Source: CAUZJO01 sp963580245 | GTDB taxonomy: Bacteria > Sumerlaeota > Sumerlaeia > MVZB01 | Direction: 5' to 3' | DNA: 11,953 nt | Assembly (NCBI GenBank): GCA_963580245.1 | Contig: CAUZJO010000141.1 | Location: 1-11,953, forward strand | Shown here: piece by piece, positions 1 to 6,900 of the stretch | Layout: every line of letters starts with the position of its first letter | Position numbering within the stretch: the first letter of the stretch is position 1 | Position numbers and translations under genes: made by a program | Notes under the pieces: model-generated | Databases searched by the model: none | What the model was told of the DNA's origin: nothing | The model's input: the letters and a program-made list of their open reading frames with translations, nothing else

Positions 1-384
1 CAGCAGGGGCGGCTTGTTGACCGCTCAAAACACGCAACAGGCAACCACAGATTCCACCTTAAATTCGCCGGTTCGTGGTCTAAGATTGGGGGGAGGCGCA
101 CCGTTCACCCGTGGTGTGGATGACCAAGCTGCGGGAATTGGGATGGCGGGTTATCATCGAGGCGATCGATCCAATCAGGAACGGACTCGGTCGGCGGTAG
201 GCGCCAGACCCACACGCGGGGGTCCGCGATACCAGAAGGTACGTGCCTAGGGCTTATCGACCAGATCGAATCAACTCTTTAAAGATATGCGGGGTATGGG
301 GAGATCAGGTGGCTGAATCCGGGTGTGATTCAGATTTTGGAGTAATCGCCGCTGCGGTGAAGGGGTCGTGTTCTGGTAGTTGAT
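1..384. other. Unassigned region without a recognisable gene
   Basis: I see no convincing gene here. Short open frames exist, including one of 78 codons starting at 14 on the plus strand, but their translations are low in complexity, lack recognisable motifs and have no good ribosome binding site. A small hairpin lies at 313-333 (CTGAATC, 7-base loop, GATTCAG) followed by ATTTTGG. It could be a weak terminator or chance. The stretch may be degraded sequence left of the inverted repeat at 385-485. Confidence 0.4.
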
Positions 385-485
385 CGGCTCTCGTCCCTCG
401 TCCTCGTAATCGGATTCTTCGTCGCGTCCCTACTCCGATGCGGTCCGAGAAAAAGACCGATTACGAGTACGAGGGACGAGAGCCG
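385..485. repeat. 29-bp inverted repeat (hairpin or MITE-like element)
   Basis: The left arm at 385-413 and right arm at 457-485 are reverse complements over 29 bp with one mismatch, separated by 43 bases. The arms contain the core CGATTACGAG-ACGAGGGACGAG, a purine-rich repeated ACGAG pattern. The element ends 30 bases past the stop codon of the minus-strand polyprenyl synthase gene, so its hairpin could end or protect that transcript. There is no clean U-tract, so I call it a repeat, not a terminator. It could be a small non-autonomous mobile element or a dispersed intergenic repeat. Confidence 0.75.
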
Positions 486-515
486 GGAGCCGACGCGCAA
501 GAAGGGTCGGGGGGG

Positions 516-1493
516 TCAGTACTGTCTCGCCACGACGTACTCGGGTAGGGAGAGCAGGTATTCGTAGGCTTCGCGGTCGTGGATTTCGTGGCCGTCGAGC
601 TGGCTCATGGATTGGCGGGCGTAGCCGCGGGCGATCTCCAGGGCCTGCTCGATCGCCCCATGGCGTTCGATAATGTCCACGATGAACGCGGGTTCCTGTC
701 CGGTATCGAGGACCGTCTCGATCCGGCGGCGCTCCTCGGGCGTGGCTTCCTTGAGGGCCAGGATCAGGGGCAGGGTCTGCTTGCCGGTCAGCACGTCGAT
801 GCCGACCACCTTGCCCCACTGCTCGCTATGGGCGGTGAAGTCGAGCGCGTCGTCGGTGATCTGGAACGCCAGGCCGAAATCGAGGCCGAAACCGGTGGTG
901 CCGGTGATGGCCTCGGGGGCCAACCGCGCCGCCATCCCCCCGACGGCCGAGCAGGCCGAGAACAGGAACGCCGTCTTGCGCGTGATGATCTCGATGTAAT
1001 CGTCGGGCGCGAGCCAGTTGCCGCGCTGTTCGATTTGGAACATCTCGCCTTCGCACATCTTGCGCGTGACCTGGCAGATCAGGCGCAACGGCTCTTTGTC
1101 CAGGTATTCCAGCGACAGCTCGAAGGCCGAGGCGTAGAGGTAGTCGGCCATCAGGATGGCCACGTCGTCGCCCCAGCGGTGGTTGACCGACGGTTTGCCG
1201 CGCCGCATCGTGGCCTTGTCGATCACGTCGTCGTGGAGCAGCGTGGCCACGTGGACGGCCTCCATGGCCGCGGCGACGCTGACCGGGACCACGCCGGCGG
1301 CACCGAAGGCTTTGGCCACCAGCAGGGTGATGATCGGCCGCAGCTTCTTGCCATTGGTCAGGCAGATATACTTACCCACCTCGCGAATCAGATCGGATTC
1401 GGAGTCCAGAATCTCGCGCAACGTCCGCTCGACGCCCGCCAGCTCGGGGGCCAGGTAGAGGCTGATATCGGCGACCGGGTCGTCGGAGTGCAT
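516..1493 (-). CDS. Long-chain all-trans polyprenyl diphosphate synthase (IspB/octaprenyl type)
   Basis: This enzyme adds isopentenyl diphosphate units to an allylic primer to build the side chain of a respiratory quinone. The frame is open back to an ATG at 1571. In that 351-residue numbering it has GKKLRP at 74-79, the first aspartate-rich motif DDVID at 114-118, the following MRRGKPSVNH, and the second motif DDALD at 240-244, then GKQTLPLI. The residue five positions before the first motif is Ala, not a bulky aromatic, which in this family goes with long products. None of the possible starts (1571, 1517, 1493) has a clear ribosome binding site. I chose 1493 because it gives 325 residues, close to the usual family length, and begins just before the conserved first helix. 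The product chain length cannot be read from sequence. The gene diverges from the reductase at 1685. Confidence 0.9.
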   Translation of the reverse strand: MHSDDPVADISLYLAPELAGVERTLREILDSESDLIREVGKYICLTNGKKLRPIITLLVAKAFGAAGVVPVSVAAAMEAVHVATLLHDDVIDKATMRRGKPSVNHRWGDDVAILMADYLYASAFELSLEYLDKEPLRLICQVTRKMCEGEMFQIEQRGNWLAPDDYIEIITRKTAFLFSACSAVGGMAARLAPEAITGTTGFGLDFGLAFQITDDALDFTAHSEQWGKVVGIDVLTGKQTLPLILALKEATPEERRRIETVLDTGQEPAFIVDIIERHGAIEQALEIARGYARQSMSQLDGHEIHDREAYEYLLSLPEYVVARQY

Positions 1494-1684
1494 CGGCTTG
1501 GGGGGCTGGGAGGGCATCGCGCTTTTAAGCTGTGAGGTCCATCCTGATTGTTCCGACCCGGAGATCAACATACGGGATTTGGCAGTTTAGTGCCCCCGCG
1601 CGGCGAACGCAAGGGATTTACCCGGTTGAGAAAAGGCCCGAAGCGGGATATTTTCCATGCCATCGCCACCGGGGACGCGTCTGC

Positions 1685-2828
1685 ATGAACACGGCGGTTT
1701 CGCCCAACACAATGGACTATCGACGCTTCGGCAAGACCGAACTGCGCCTGTCGGTCATCACCCTGGGCGGGATGCCCGAGGACTCGCTCCAGGCGTGCCT
1801 GGAGGTCACCCAGCGGGCCCTGGACCTGGGGATCAACCATATCGAGACCGGCCCACGGCTATGGAATCAGCGAGGAGCTGTATGGGGCAACCTGGAAACG
1901 ACTGCGGCAGCGGCGCGAGGATTTCTACCTGATGACCAAGGGCGAGCCCAAGGATTACGACGACGCCATGCGGATGGTCGAGACCCAGCTTGGGCGTCTT
2001 CAGACCGACACCATCGACCTTTACGCCTGGCACGGGATCAATAATCGCGAGTGCCTGGAGATCGCCACGCGCCGCGGGGGCGCCTTGACGGCGCTGGAGC
2101 GGTTGCGCGAGGAGGGGGTGGTCCGACACATCGGATTTTCGACCCATGCCCCGCTCGACGTGATCCTCGACGCGATCAACACCGACCGCTTCGAGTTCAT
2201 CAATCTCCACTTCTATTACTTCTTCCAACGCAACCTGGCGGCGGTCATCCAGGCGGGTCTGCGCGACATGGGGGTGTTTATCATCTCGCCCAACGACAAA
2301 GGGGGGCAACTGTTCAACGCCCCCGAGAAACTCAAGCGCTTCTGCGCGCCCCTCACGCCGATCCAGTTTAATGGCCGCTTCTGCCTCTCCCACCCCGAGG
2401 CGCACACGATGACCTTTGGCATCGACCGGCCGGAGTATTTCGACGAGGCGATGGGCATCCCCAACGGCGGCCACTACCTGACCCCTGCGGACCTCAGGAT
2501 CAAACTGGCGCTCGACGGGCAGGTCGAACTGCTGGGCGACACCTATTGCACGGGCTGCCACACCTGCCTGCCCTGTCCCGAAAAAGTCAACATCACCGAG
2601 ATCCTCCGGTTCAGGAACATGTGGAAGGCATACGACATGGAGCAGTTCGGTCGTTATCGCTACAACATGCTCGAGGAGAAGGGCCACTGGTTTCCGGGCC
2701 GGTACGGTTCCGCGTGCACCGAATGCGGCGATTGCCTCCCGCGCTGCCCCGTGCGTCTCGATATCCCGGCACTCCTGCGCGAGACACATGAAGGGTTATA
2801 CGCGGCAAAAGACAAAGGTCAGACCTAA
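1685..2828 (+). pseudogene. Aldo/keto reductase with C-terminal 4Fe-4S motifs, frameshifted
   Basis: This is an NAD(P)H-dependent oxidoreductase-type TIM barrel fused to a ferredoxin-like tail, a soluble class of unknown substrate (COG1453-like). The first 55 codons (1685-1849) read MNTAV to INHIET. The frame then shifts, and AHGYGISEELYG continues from 1851 to the stop at 2828. Removing one G near 1850 restores a continuous protein of about 380 residues, normal for the family. The expected catalytic set is visible: Tyr in AHGYG, Lys in LMTKGEP and His in LYAWHGIN, while the usual Asp of the DTA motif is Glu (IETAHGYG). Two cysteine clusters follow near the C-terminus: CTGCHTCLPCP and CTECGDCLPRCP. 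GGGGA about ten bases before the ATG at 1685 supports that start; an ATG at 1712 is an alternative. The break could be a sequencing error or a real lesion, and the otherwise intact 3' part favours error or a very recent event. Confidence 0.85.
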
Positions 2829-2929
2829 CTCGCCCTTTCGCCAACCGCATGTGCACCGCTTTTCAACATCGCACCTTGCCAACCCACCCGTTTGCACCCT
2901 TCCGCTTTGCCCGCTCGTTGAGCAAGCCC

Positions 2930-2957
2930 GTTTCAGAACAATACAGATAACTGAAAC
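2930..2957. promoter_or_regulatory. Dyad GTTTCAG/CTGAAAC, candidate activator site
   Basis: The half-sites GTTTCAG (2930-2936) and CTGAAAC (2951-2957) are perfect reverse complements with centres 21 bp apart, two helical turns. The dyad lies about 40 bp before the sigma-54-like promoter at 2995, where an enhancer-binding regulator would be expected. No regulator gene for it is present in the window. Confidence 0.45.
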
Positions 2958-2994
2958 TAGGAAACTTATGTAAATTCTGAGCGTTGCGTCAAGA

Positions 2995-3010
2995 TGGAAT
3001 AGGATTTGCC
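2995..3010 (+). promoter_or_regulatory. Sigma-54-like -24/-12 promoter
   Basis: TGGAATAGGATTTGCC has GG and GC dinucleotides at the exact sigma-54 spacing (ten bases between them) and keeps TGG and TTGC of the consensus TGGCACG-N4-TTGC. The middle positions match less well. Transcription would start near 3021, giving a leader of about 70 bases before the PEP-CTERM gene at 3093. PEP-CTERM genes are known in several bacteria to be linked to the PrsK/PrsR sigma-54 system, which fits. Confidence 0.5.
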
Positions 3011-3092
3011 AATAAGTCATGGACAGTGAGAGTCAAACCCACGCGGGAAATCCTGCCAAGGTTCCCGAGAATAAAAAAAGGGAGAATGCATC

Positions 3093-3677
3093 ATGATTGG
3101 CAAAACTTACACGACGCTGCTGGCGTTTGTTTTAACGGCGGGCATGCTGGTGCCCGCGAATGCCCTGACCCTCTCGGTCAATTCACTGTTCACCACTGGG
3201 GACGAGGAGATCATCGTCACCTTCCAGGGCTCCCAGGCCGCTTTTACGAACATCTTGTTTGAGGACCTGCCCAACGAGATGATGATTTTCAACAGCAAGA
3301 CGGCCTCGGTGGGCGAGTCTGTCAGTCTGGGGATGATCGGCAACGGGACGGAACTGGTTTTCCGGCTGGACGCCTACAGCCCTGACGGCACGAACTCCTT
3401 CGGCTCATGGTTCTCGGGCGAAGGCTCGCGAAACTCCGACGGCATCGTTCATGCCCAGATCGGCTCGGTCGGCAACAACACCTGGGTGATGTCGTGGGAA
3501 GACCTGGATTTCCGTGATCCGACCTATGACGGCGACTTTGATGACGTGGCCGTGACCATCCAGGGCCGCAACCCAGTCGTCCCCGAGCCCGGCACGTTGG
3601 CCCTGGTGGGCATCGGCCTGGCGAGTCTGTCGGGTTTGAGGCGGCGCCGGCGCAGCCGCCAGGCAGCCGCGCTCTAA
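3093..3677 (+). CDS. Secreted PEP-CTERM sorting-domain protein
   Basis: This 194-residue exported protein has an N-terminal Sec signal peptide (basic start MIGKTY, hydrophobic stretch to about residue 23, likely cleavage after PANA). At its C-terminus it has the tripartite sorting signal: VPEPG at 163-167, a hydrophobic helix to about 182, then the Arg cluster LRRRRRSR. In this family the signal is recognised by an exosortase, which cleaves it and releases or attaches the protein at the cell surface or in the extracellular matrix. Before it, WEDLDFRDPTYDGDFDDVAV resembles the acidic ED-D-DFDDV signature of DUF4114-type domains, often seen in surface proteins. GGGAG about nine bases upstream supports the ATG at 3093. 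It stands alone with its own promoter and terminator, and no exosortase is in this window. Its precise function is unknown. Confidence 0.93.
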   Translation: MIGKTYTTLLAFVLTAGMLVPANALTLSVNSLFTTGDEEIIVTFQGSQAAFTNILFEDLPNEMMIFNSKTASVGESVSLGMIGNGTELVFRLDAYSPDGTNSFGSWFSGEGSRNSDGIVHAQIGSVGNNTWVMSWEDLDFRDPTYDGDFDDVAVTIQGRNPVVPEPGTLALVGIGLASLSGLRRRRRSRQAAAL

Positions 3678-3686
3678 GCCGAAACC

Positions 3687-3704
3687 CCAACCGCGGCCGG
3701 TTGG
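3687..3704 (+). other. GC-rich hairpin just after the PEP-CTERM stop codon
   Basis: CCAACCG and CGGTTGG pair as a perfect 7-bp stem with a 4-base loop, ten bases past the stop codon and about 40 bases before the terminator. It has no T-tract. It may protect the transcript end from 3' exonucleases, or be incidental. Confidence 0.4.
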
Positions 3705-3740
3705 AATAAGATTTCACGCTGGATGGGACTTAAGAGCCAT

Positions 3741-3781
3741 AAGGGATGAACGCCGACAAAGGGTTCATCCTTTTTCTTTTT
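3741..3781 (+). terminator. Rho-independent terminator of the PEP-CTERM gene
   Basis: GGATGAAC (3744-3751) pairs with GTTCATCC (3763-3770) around an 11-base loop. A G-T and two A-T pairs can extend the stem to eleven. It is followed by TTTTTCTTTTT. It lies between convergent genes. On the minus strand the preceding hairpin arm also has some A/T around it, so it may work in both directions, but the T-run is clearly on the plus strand. Confidence 0.85.
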
Positions 3782-3830
3782 GGGGGCGAAAAGACGGAGT
3801 CGGTTCCAAGCCTCCACATCTTCGGGGAGC

Positions 3831-4682
3831 TCAGGCGGCCAAGCCGATCAGCTCTTCGGCCTTCTTGTAATCGTCATGGATGTCCAGTGAGATCTTGAAC
3901 AGGTCCGAGACCTCCATCCCGACCTTTTGCAATGCGTAAGGATGGAACGTGTAGGCCAATCCATCGGTGCCCAGCCCGATTCCAAAGCTCAGGCAAATCA
4001 GGTTGCCCAGATGGACCTGGGAGACGAGAGACCCGTGCTGATCGGCTTGCTCGGGGCTCTGATGGAACGAGATGGCTTCGCTGAGCGAGTCGGGCAAGTT
4101 CCAGTGCTTGGCCAGCTCCATGCCCGCCTCGGTGTGGTTGCACCCGATCAACTCCTTCTCGGCCTCGCCGAAGGAAATGTCCTTCTCATCCACCAGAGCC
4201 AGGATGTTGTCCAGTTCCCCCTCGACGAACGAGTCGAGAACTATTTTGCCAATGTCGTGGATCAGGCCGGCGGTGAAGGCCTGCCCGCTGGCTTCTTCGC
4301 TCTCCAGGCTGGCGATGCGCTGGCTGGCGATGGCGCAACCCACCGAATGGCGCCATAGTTCGCCTTTCCCCAGCCCGTAGCCCTCTTGGGCCTGCTGATA
4401 GAAGGTCGAGAGGCAACCGGCCAGGACAAAGTTGACCAGCGTGTCGGTGCCGATATAGACCAGTGCCTCCTGAATCGAGTTGATCTTGCGCGGCAGACTG
4501 TAATAGGTCGAATTGCACAGGCGCAGGACCTTGATGGTCAGGGCCGGGTCGTGCTTGATCAATTCCACCATGTCGCGACTGGAGACGTTGGGGTCGCGGC
4601 TGGCGTGGAGCAGTTTGACGACGATGTCGGGCAGCGGCGGCAGGTCGTCGATCTTCTTGATCATCTCATTCAGGTCGATCAT
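3831..4682 (-). CDS. HDOD-domain signalling protein
   Basis: This is a 283-residue soluble protein consisting mostly of one HDOD domain, a regulatory relative of HD phosphohydrolases found in bacterial signalling, often near chemotaxis or c-di-GMP genes. The N-terminal half shows the HDOD pattern: LPPLPDIVVKLL, then LIKHDPALTIKVLRLCNS, then INSIQEALVYIGTDTLVNFV. Further on, AGLIHDIGKIVLD and the HTEAGMELAKHWNLP block are typical of the class. No membrane segment or second output domain is visible. Its ATG overlaps the stop of the CheD-like gene in ATGA (4679-4682), with GGTGGAG just upstream as ribosome binding site, so the two are translationally coupled and probably act together. The biochemical role of HDOD domains is poorly defined, so no reaction is assigned. 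Confidence 0.92.
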   Translation of the reverse strand: MIDLNEMIKKIDDLPPLPDIVVKLLHASRDPNVSSRDMVELIKHDPALTIKVLRLCNSTYYSLPRKINSIQEALVYIGTDTLVNFVLAGCLSTFYQQAQEGYGLGKGELWRHSVGCAIASQRIASLESEEASGQAFTAGLIHDIGKIVLDSFVEGELDNILALVDEKDISFGEAEKELIGCNHTEAGMELAKHWNLPDSLSEAISFHQSPEQADQHGSLVSQVHLGNLICLSFGIGLGTDGLAYTFHPYALQKVGMEVSDLFKISLDIHDDYKKAEELIGLAA

Positions 4683-5200
4683 AACTCCACCTCTTCGCCA
4701 TCGCTGGTCTCCATAAGAACCTCGCCCGTTTCCATGTAGAGCCTAAGCGACATGCCTTGGTGTTTGCCGTAGTGCCGACCGTTCAATGTCACATTGTTCG
4801 TCGTCAGGATGTCCTGGAGGCTCTGGCGGTTGTTCGCGCCCAGGTTGATCAGCTTTTCCGGGTCGATCAAATCGGAGCCGCCGACGGCCCTGACAACGAT
4901 TCGGCCCTTATCGGCGCCCAGCTTGTAGGCGCGCCGGAAGAGCAGAGGAATCCCGGTATCGGCGAACAGAAATGGGTTGGCCAACGCCTTCTCTCGATTG
5001 AGGTTGGAATCGGGCAGCATGAAGTTGAGCAACCCGCCCACGCACGCTTCGGGATCATAGATCGCCACGGCCACGCCGCACCCCAGGCAATCGGTCGCCA
5101 GACAGCCGTTGGGATGATTGGTGGCCTTCATGTCGGCCAGATCAACCACCACCATGGTGGTGGCGCCCGTCGTTTCCTTCTTTTGCGTTGATGTGCTCAT
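4679..5200 (-). CDS. CheD-like protein with altered catalytic positions
   Basis: CheD proteins deamidate glutamines on chemoreceptors and bind CheC. This 173-residue protein matches the family in length and layout: CLGCGVAVAIYDP (38-50), GGLLNFMLPDS (55-65), then NPFLFADTGIPLLF and GRIVVRAVGGSDLID. Against the usual GLGSCVAV and G-x-x-H-x-MLP blocks, the catalytic Cys position is Gly42 (a Cys sits one place earlier, at 41) and the catalytic His position is Asn59. The conserved Thr appears kept at 36. Classical deamidase activity is therefore doubtful, and a binding or scaffold role is possible. GAGGT about 12 bases upstream supports the ATG at 5200. It is the first gene of a pair with the HDOD gene, with ATGA overlap. 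No chemoreceptor, CheA or CheC gene is in the window. Confidence 0.87.
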   Translation of the reverse strand: MSTSTQKKETTGATTMVVVDLADMKATNHPNGCLATDCLGCGVAVAIYDPEACVGGLLNFMLPDSNLNREKALANPFLFADTGIPLLFRRAYKLGADKGRIVVRAVGGSDLIDPEKLINLGANNRQSLQDILTTNNVTLNGRHYGKHQGMSLRLYMETGEVLMETSDGEEVEL

Positions 5201-5446
5201 GTTTTTCTGGACCTCTTGAGACTATCTACCGGTGGCGAGCGGAAAAAGCCGATAGGGCCCCCATCTTTACCCTTGCCCACTCCGTTAAAGGTTTCCGGGC
5301 CTCGCAGCTTCCCCTGGCAAGGCGCGAAATAAGGGCCTTCCTGTTATTCATCGACGCGGCCGGCGACACGGATAAGAAGTTTTTTAGGCCCGCGGCGTAG
5401 AATTTCGGCGCCCTGGGCGATACCGACCCGGGGCCGCGCAAGGCCC

Positions 5447-6181
5447 TCAGCGCGATCTCGTCACCCCCTTCCTCGGGCAGTCGGTTGCAAGGCGGCACTG
5501 GGAACAGAGCGGGGAGACCGGACGACAAATCCTCTGACCGTAACTCACCAGCCAGTCGTTGATCGGTATCCAATACTTCGCCGGGAGACTCTCGCGCAGG
5601 GCCGTCTCGGTCTGGTCGGGCGTGCGGGTCGTGACGTAGCCCCACCGGTTGGTGATGCGATGGACGTGGGTATCGACGCAAATCCCCTGTTTGTTGTAGC
5701 CAAGCGTCAAGACCAGATTGGCAGTCTTGCGCCCCACGCCCTTGAGTTCGAGAAGTTGGTCCAGGTCGTCGGGCACCCAGCCGCCGTGCCGGTCGATCAG
5801 GACGCGGCAGGCTTCCAGGATCGTCCGGGCTTTGGTGTTATAGAAGCCAACCGGGTAAATGGCCTTGGCGATGCGCGCTTGACTCAGCCCCAGCATCGAC
5901 GCCGGATCCTCGGCCAGCCCGTAGAGCCGTTCCGAGGCCTCGGCGGTCGTCTCGTCCTTGGTGCGCAGGCTCAGGATCGTCGAGATGAGGACTTTGAAGG
6001 GGTCGCCATTGACGTGCGCGATCTCGGTCACGGCCGGCTTTTTCCACTGGCCGACCACTTCACGCAGGGTCTCCATCACCGTCGCGATCGGGAAGGCGCG
6101 ACGGCCCGGGTCGGCTTTCGCGCTCTGGGTTGACGTCCGGGCCAGCCTTCTCGGGGCGATGGCCTTTTTCTTAACGGACAT
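5447..6181 (-). CDS. nth: Endonuclease III (DNA glycosylase/AP lyase)
   Basis: This base-excision repair enzyme removes oxidised pyrimidines and nicks at abasic sites. The 244-residue protein carries DPFKVLISTILSLRTKD (60-76), the helix-hairpin-helix LLELKGVGRKTA (143-154) containing the catalytic Lys152, and the catalytic Asp170 in VDTHVHR. It ends with a 4Fe-4S cluster site C-x6-C-x2-C-x5-C at residues 219, 226, 229 and 235. The N-terminal 30 residues are basic and rich in Arg, Lys, Ala and Ser, longer than in E. coli Nth. A later start such as Met36 is possible, so the start is uncertain. A small GGGCC/GGCCC hairpin lies directly after the stop (5431-5446) but without a T-tract. The gap to the CheD-like gene is 246 bases, so a shared transcript is not obvious. 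Confidence 0.95.
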   Translation of the reverse strand: MSVKKKAIAPRRLARTSTQSAKADPGRRAFPIATVMETLREVVGQWKKPAVTEIAHVNGDPFKVLISTILSLRTKDETTAEASERLYGLAEDPASMLGLSQARIAKAIYPVGFYNTKARTILEACRVLIDRHGGWVPDDLDQLLELKGVGRKTANLVLTLGYNKQGICVDTHVHRITNRWGYVTTRTPDQTETALRESLPAKYWIPINDWLVSYGQRICRPVSPLCSQCRLATDCPRKGVTRSR

Positions 6182-6278
6182 GCCACGGTTCTCTTTTCGC
6201 CGCCGAGCCTGGCGCCGGGCGGGGTGCCGATGCGGCGATCATGACGCCGCAATCGAATGATACCAACTTGGAGCGTAT

Positions 6279-6677
6279 TTATTCAGGGTGGGCTTCTTCC
6301 CCGGCTTCATCATGCTCCACCGCTTCGGCCGCTTCGATGAAGTCTGATGGCTCGGGCTGATAGAATAGGACGCCGGCGCCGATTTCAACGGGTAGGATTC
6401 GGGCCTTGACGCCGACAAGGCCCACTCTCAATGCCATGAGGGGCCATATATCCAACGAGGCAACCTCCCCTGAATCCTCCGTATCCTTGAGAATGGAAAC
6501 CTTGAGGATGGTCTTGTCGTACGGACGAATCCCGCTGTTTGCGGCATAGGCGGTTCCCAATCCCTCCAGCTGAACGCGAGAGGGTTCGCTCTCCGTGCCC
6601 ACCTGCAGACTCACACATCCGGACGCGAGAAGTAAGACAACGCCGCTCAAGGTGATGAGAGCAAAGCCCTTGTTCAT
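6279..6677 (-). CDS. Small predicted lipoprotein of unknown function
   Basis: This 132-residue protein starts MNKGFALIT, has a hydrophobic signal stretch, and has the lipobox LASGC with Cys21 as the predicted lipidated residue. It is therefore expected to be anchored to a membrane after signal peptidase II cleavage. The residue after Cys is Val, not Asp, so there is no inner-membrane retention signal by the E. coli rule. The mature part has no motif I recognise. It contains a mixed hydrophobic stretch (WPLMALRVGLVGVKARILPV) and an acidic tail rich in Glu and Ala. An upstream ATG at 6725 in the same frame would bury the signal peptide. GGAGG about ten bases before the ATG at 6677 decides the start. 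It lies 97 bases upstream of the endonuclease III gene and downstream of the cytochrome gene on the same strand. Confidence 0.82.
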   Translation of the reverse strand: MNKGFALITLSGVVLLLASGCVSLQVGTESEPSRVQLEGLGTAYAANSGIRPYDKTILKVSILKDTEDSGEVASLDIWPLMALRVGLVGVKARILPVEIGAGVLFYQPEPSDFIEAAEAVEHDEAGEEAHPE

Positions 6678-6791
6678 AGTCCTGGTCCTCCGTGGTGAAT
6701 TCCCTTGACGGGGGTGGTCCGTCAAACTGAGTAAGTCGCGCGTGATTTTACGCTCATGGTTCGGCCGCGCAACGAATATCGGGTCGATCGA

Positions 6792-6841
6792 GAACGCTCT
6801 AGGCGTTCCTTAGCGAAACCGGCCTACTCGGACAGGCCGGT
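6792..6841 (-). terminator. Paired hairpins after the cytochrome gene, weak terminator
   Basis: On the minus strand, past the cytochrome stop, ACCGGCCT (6834-6841) pairs with AGGCCGGT (6818-6825) as an 8-bp stem with an 8-base loop, followed by only a short TTTCGCT. A second small hairpin, GAACGC/GCGTTC (6792-6808), follows. The stems are clear, but the T-tract is poor, so termination is a guess. Confidence 0.4.
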
Positions 6842-6900
6842 GGAATCGTTTTCCTCGATAATAAGGTCAATGAAAACCGCGCCCGCGCTCGTCGTCTCCA

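Noticed and set aside
579..1535. 318-codon plus-strand open frame
   Set aside because: It is antisense to the polyprenyl diphosphate synthase with its two aspartate-rich motifs. Its Gly/Asp/Gln-rich product is a typical shadow.
1833..2789. 318-codon minus-strand open frame
   Set aside because: It is antisense to the aldo/keto reductase, whose 4Fe-4S motifs and catalytic residues show the plus strand codes.
2913..2923. GCTC-GTT-GAGC hairpin as terminator of the reductase gene
   Set aside because: Only four base pairs with no T-tract, so too weak to call.
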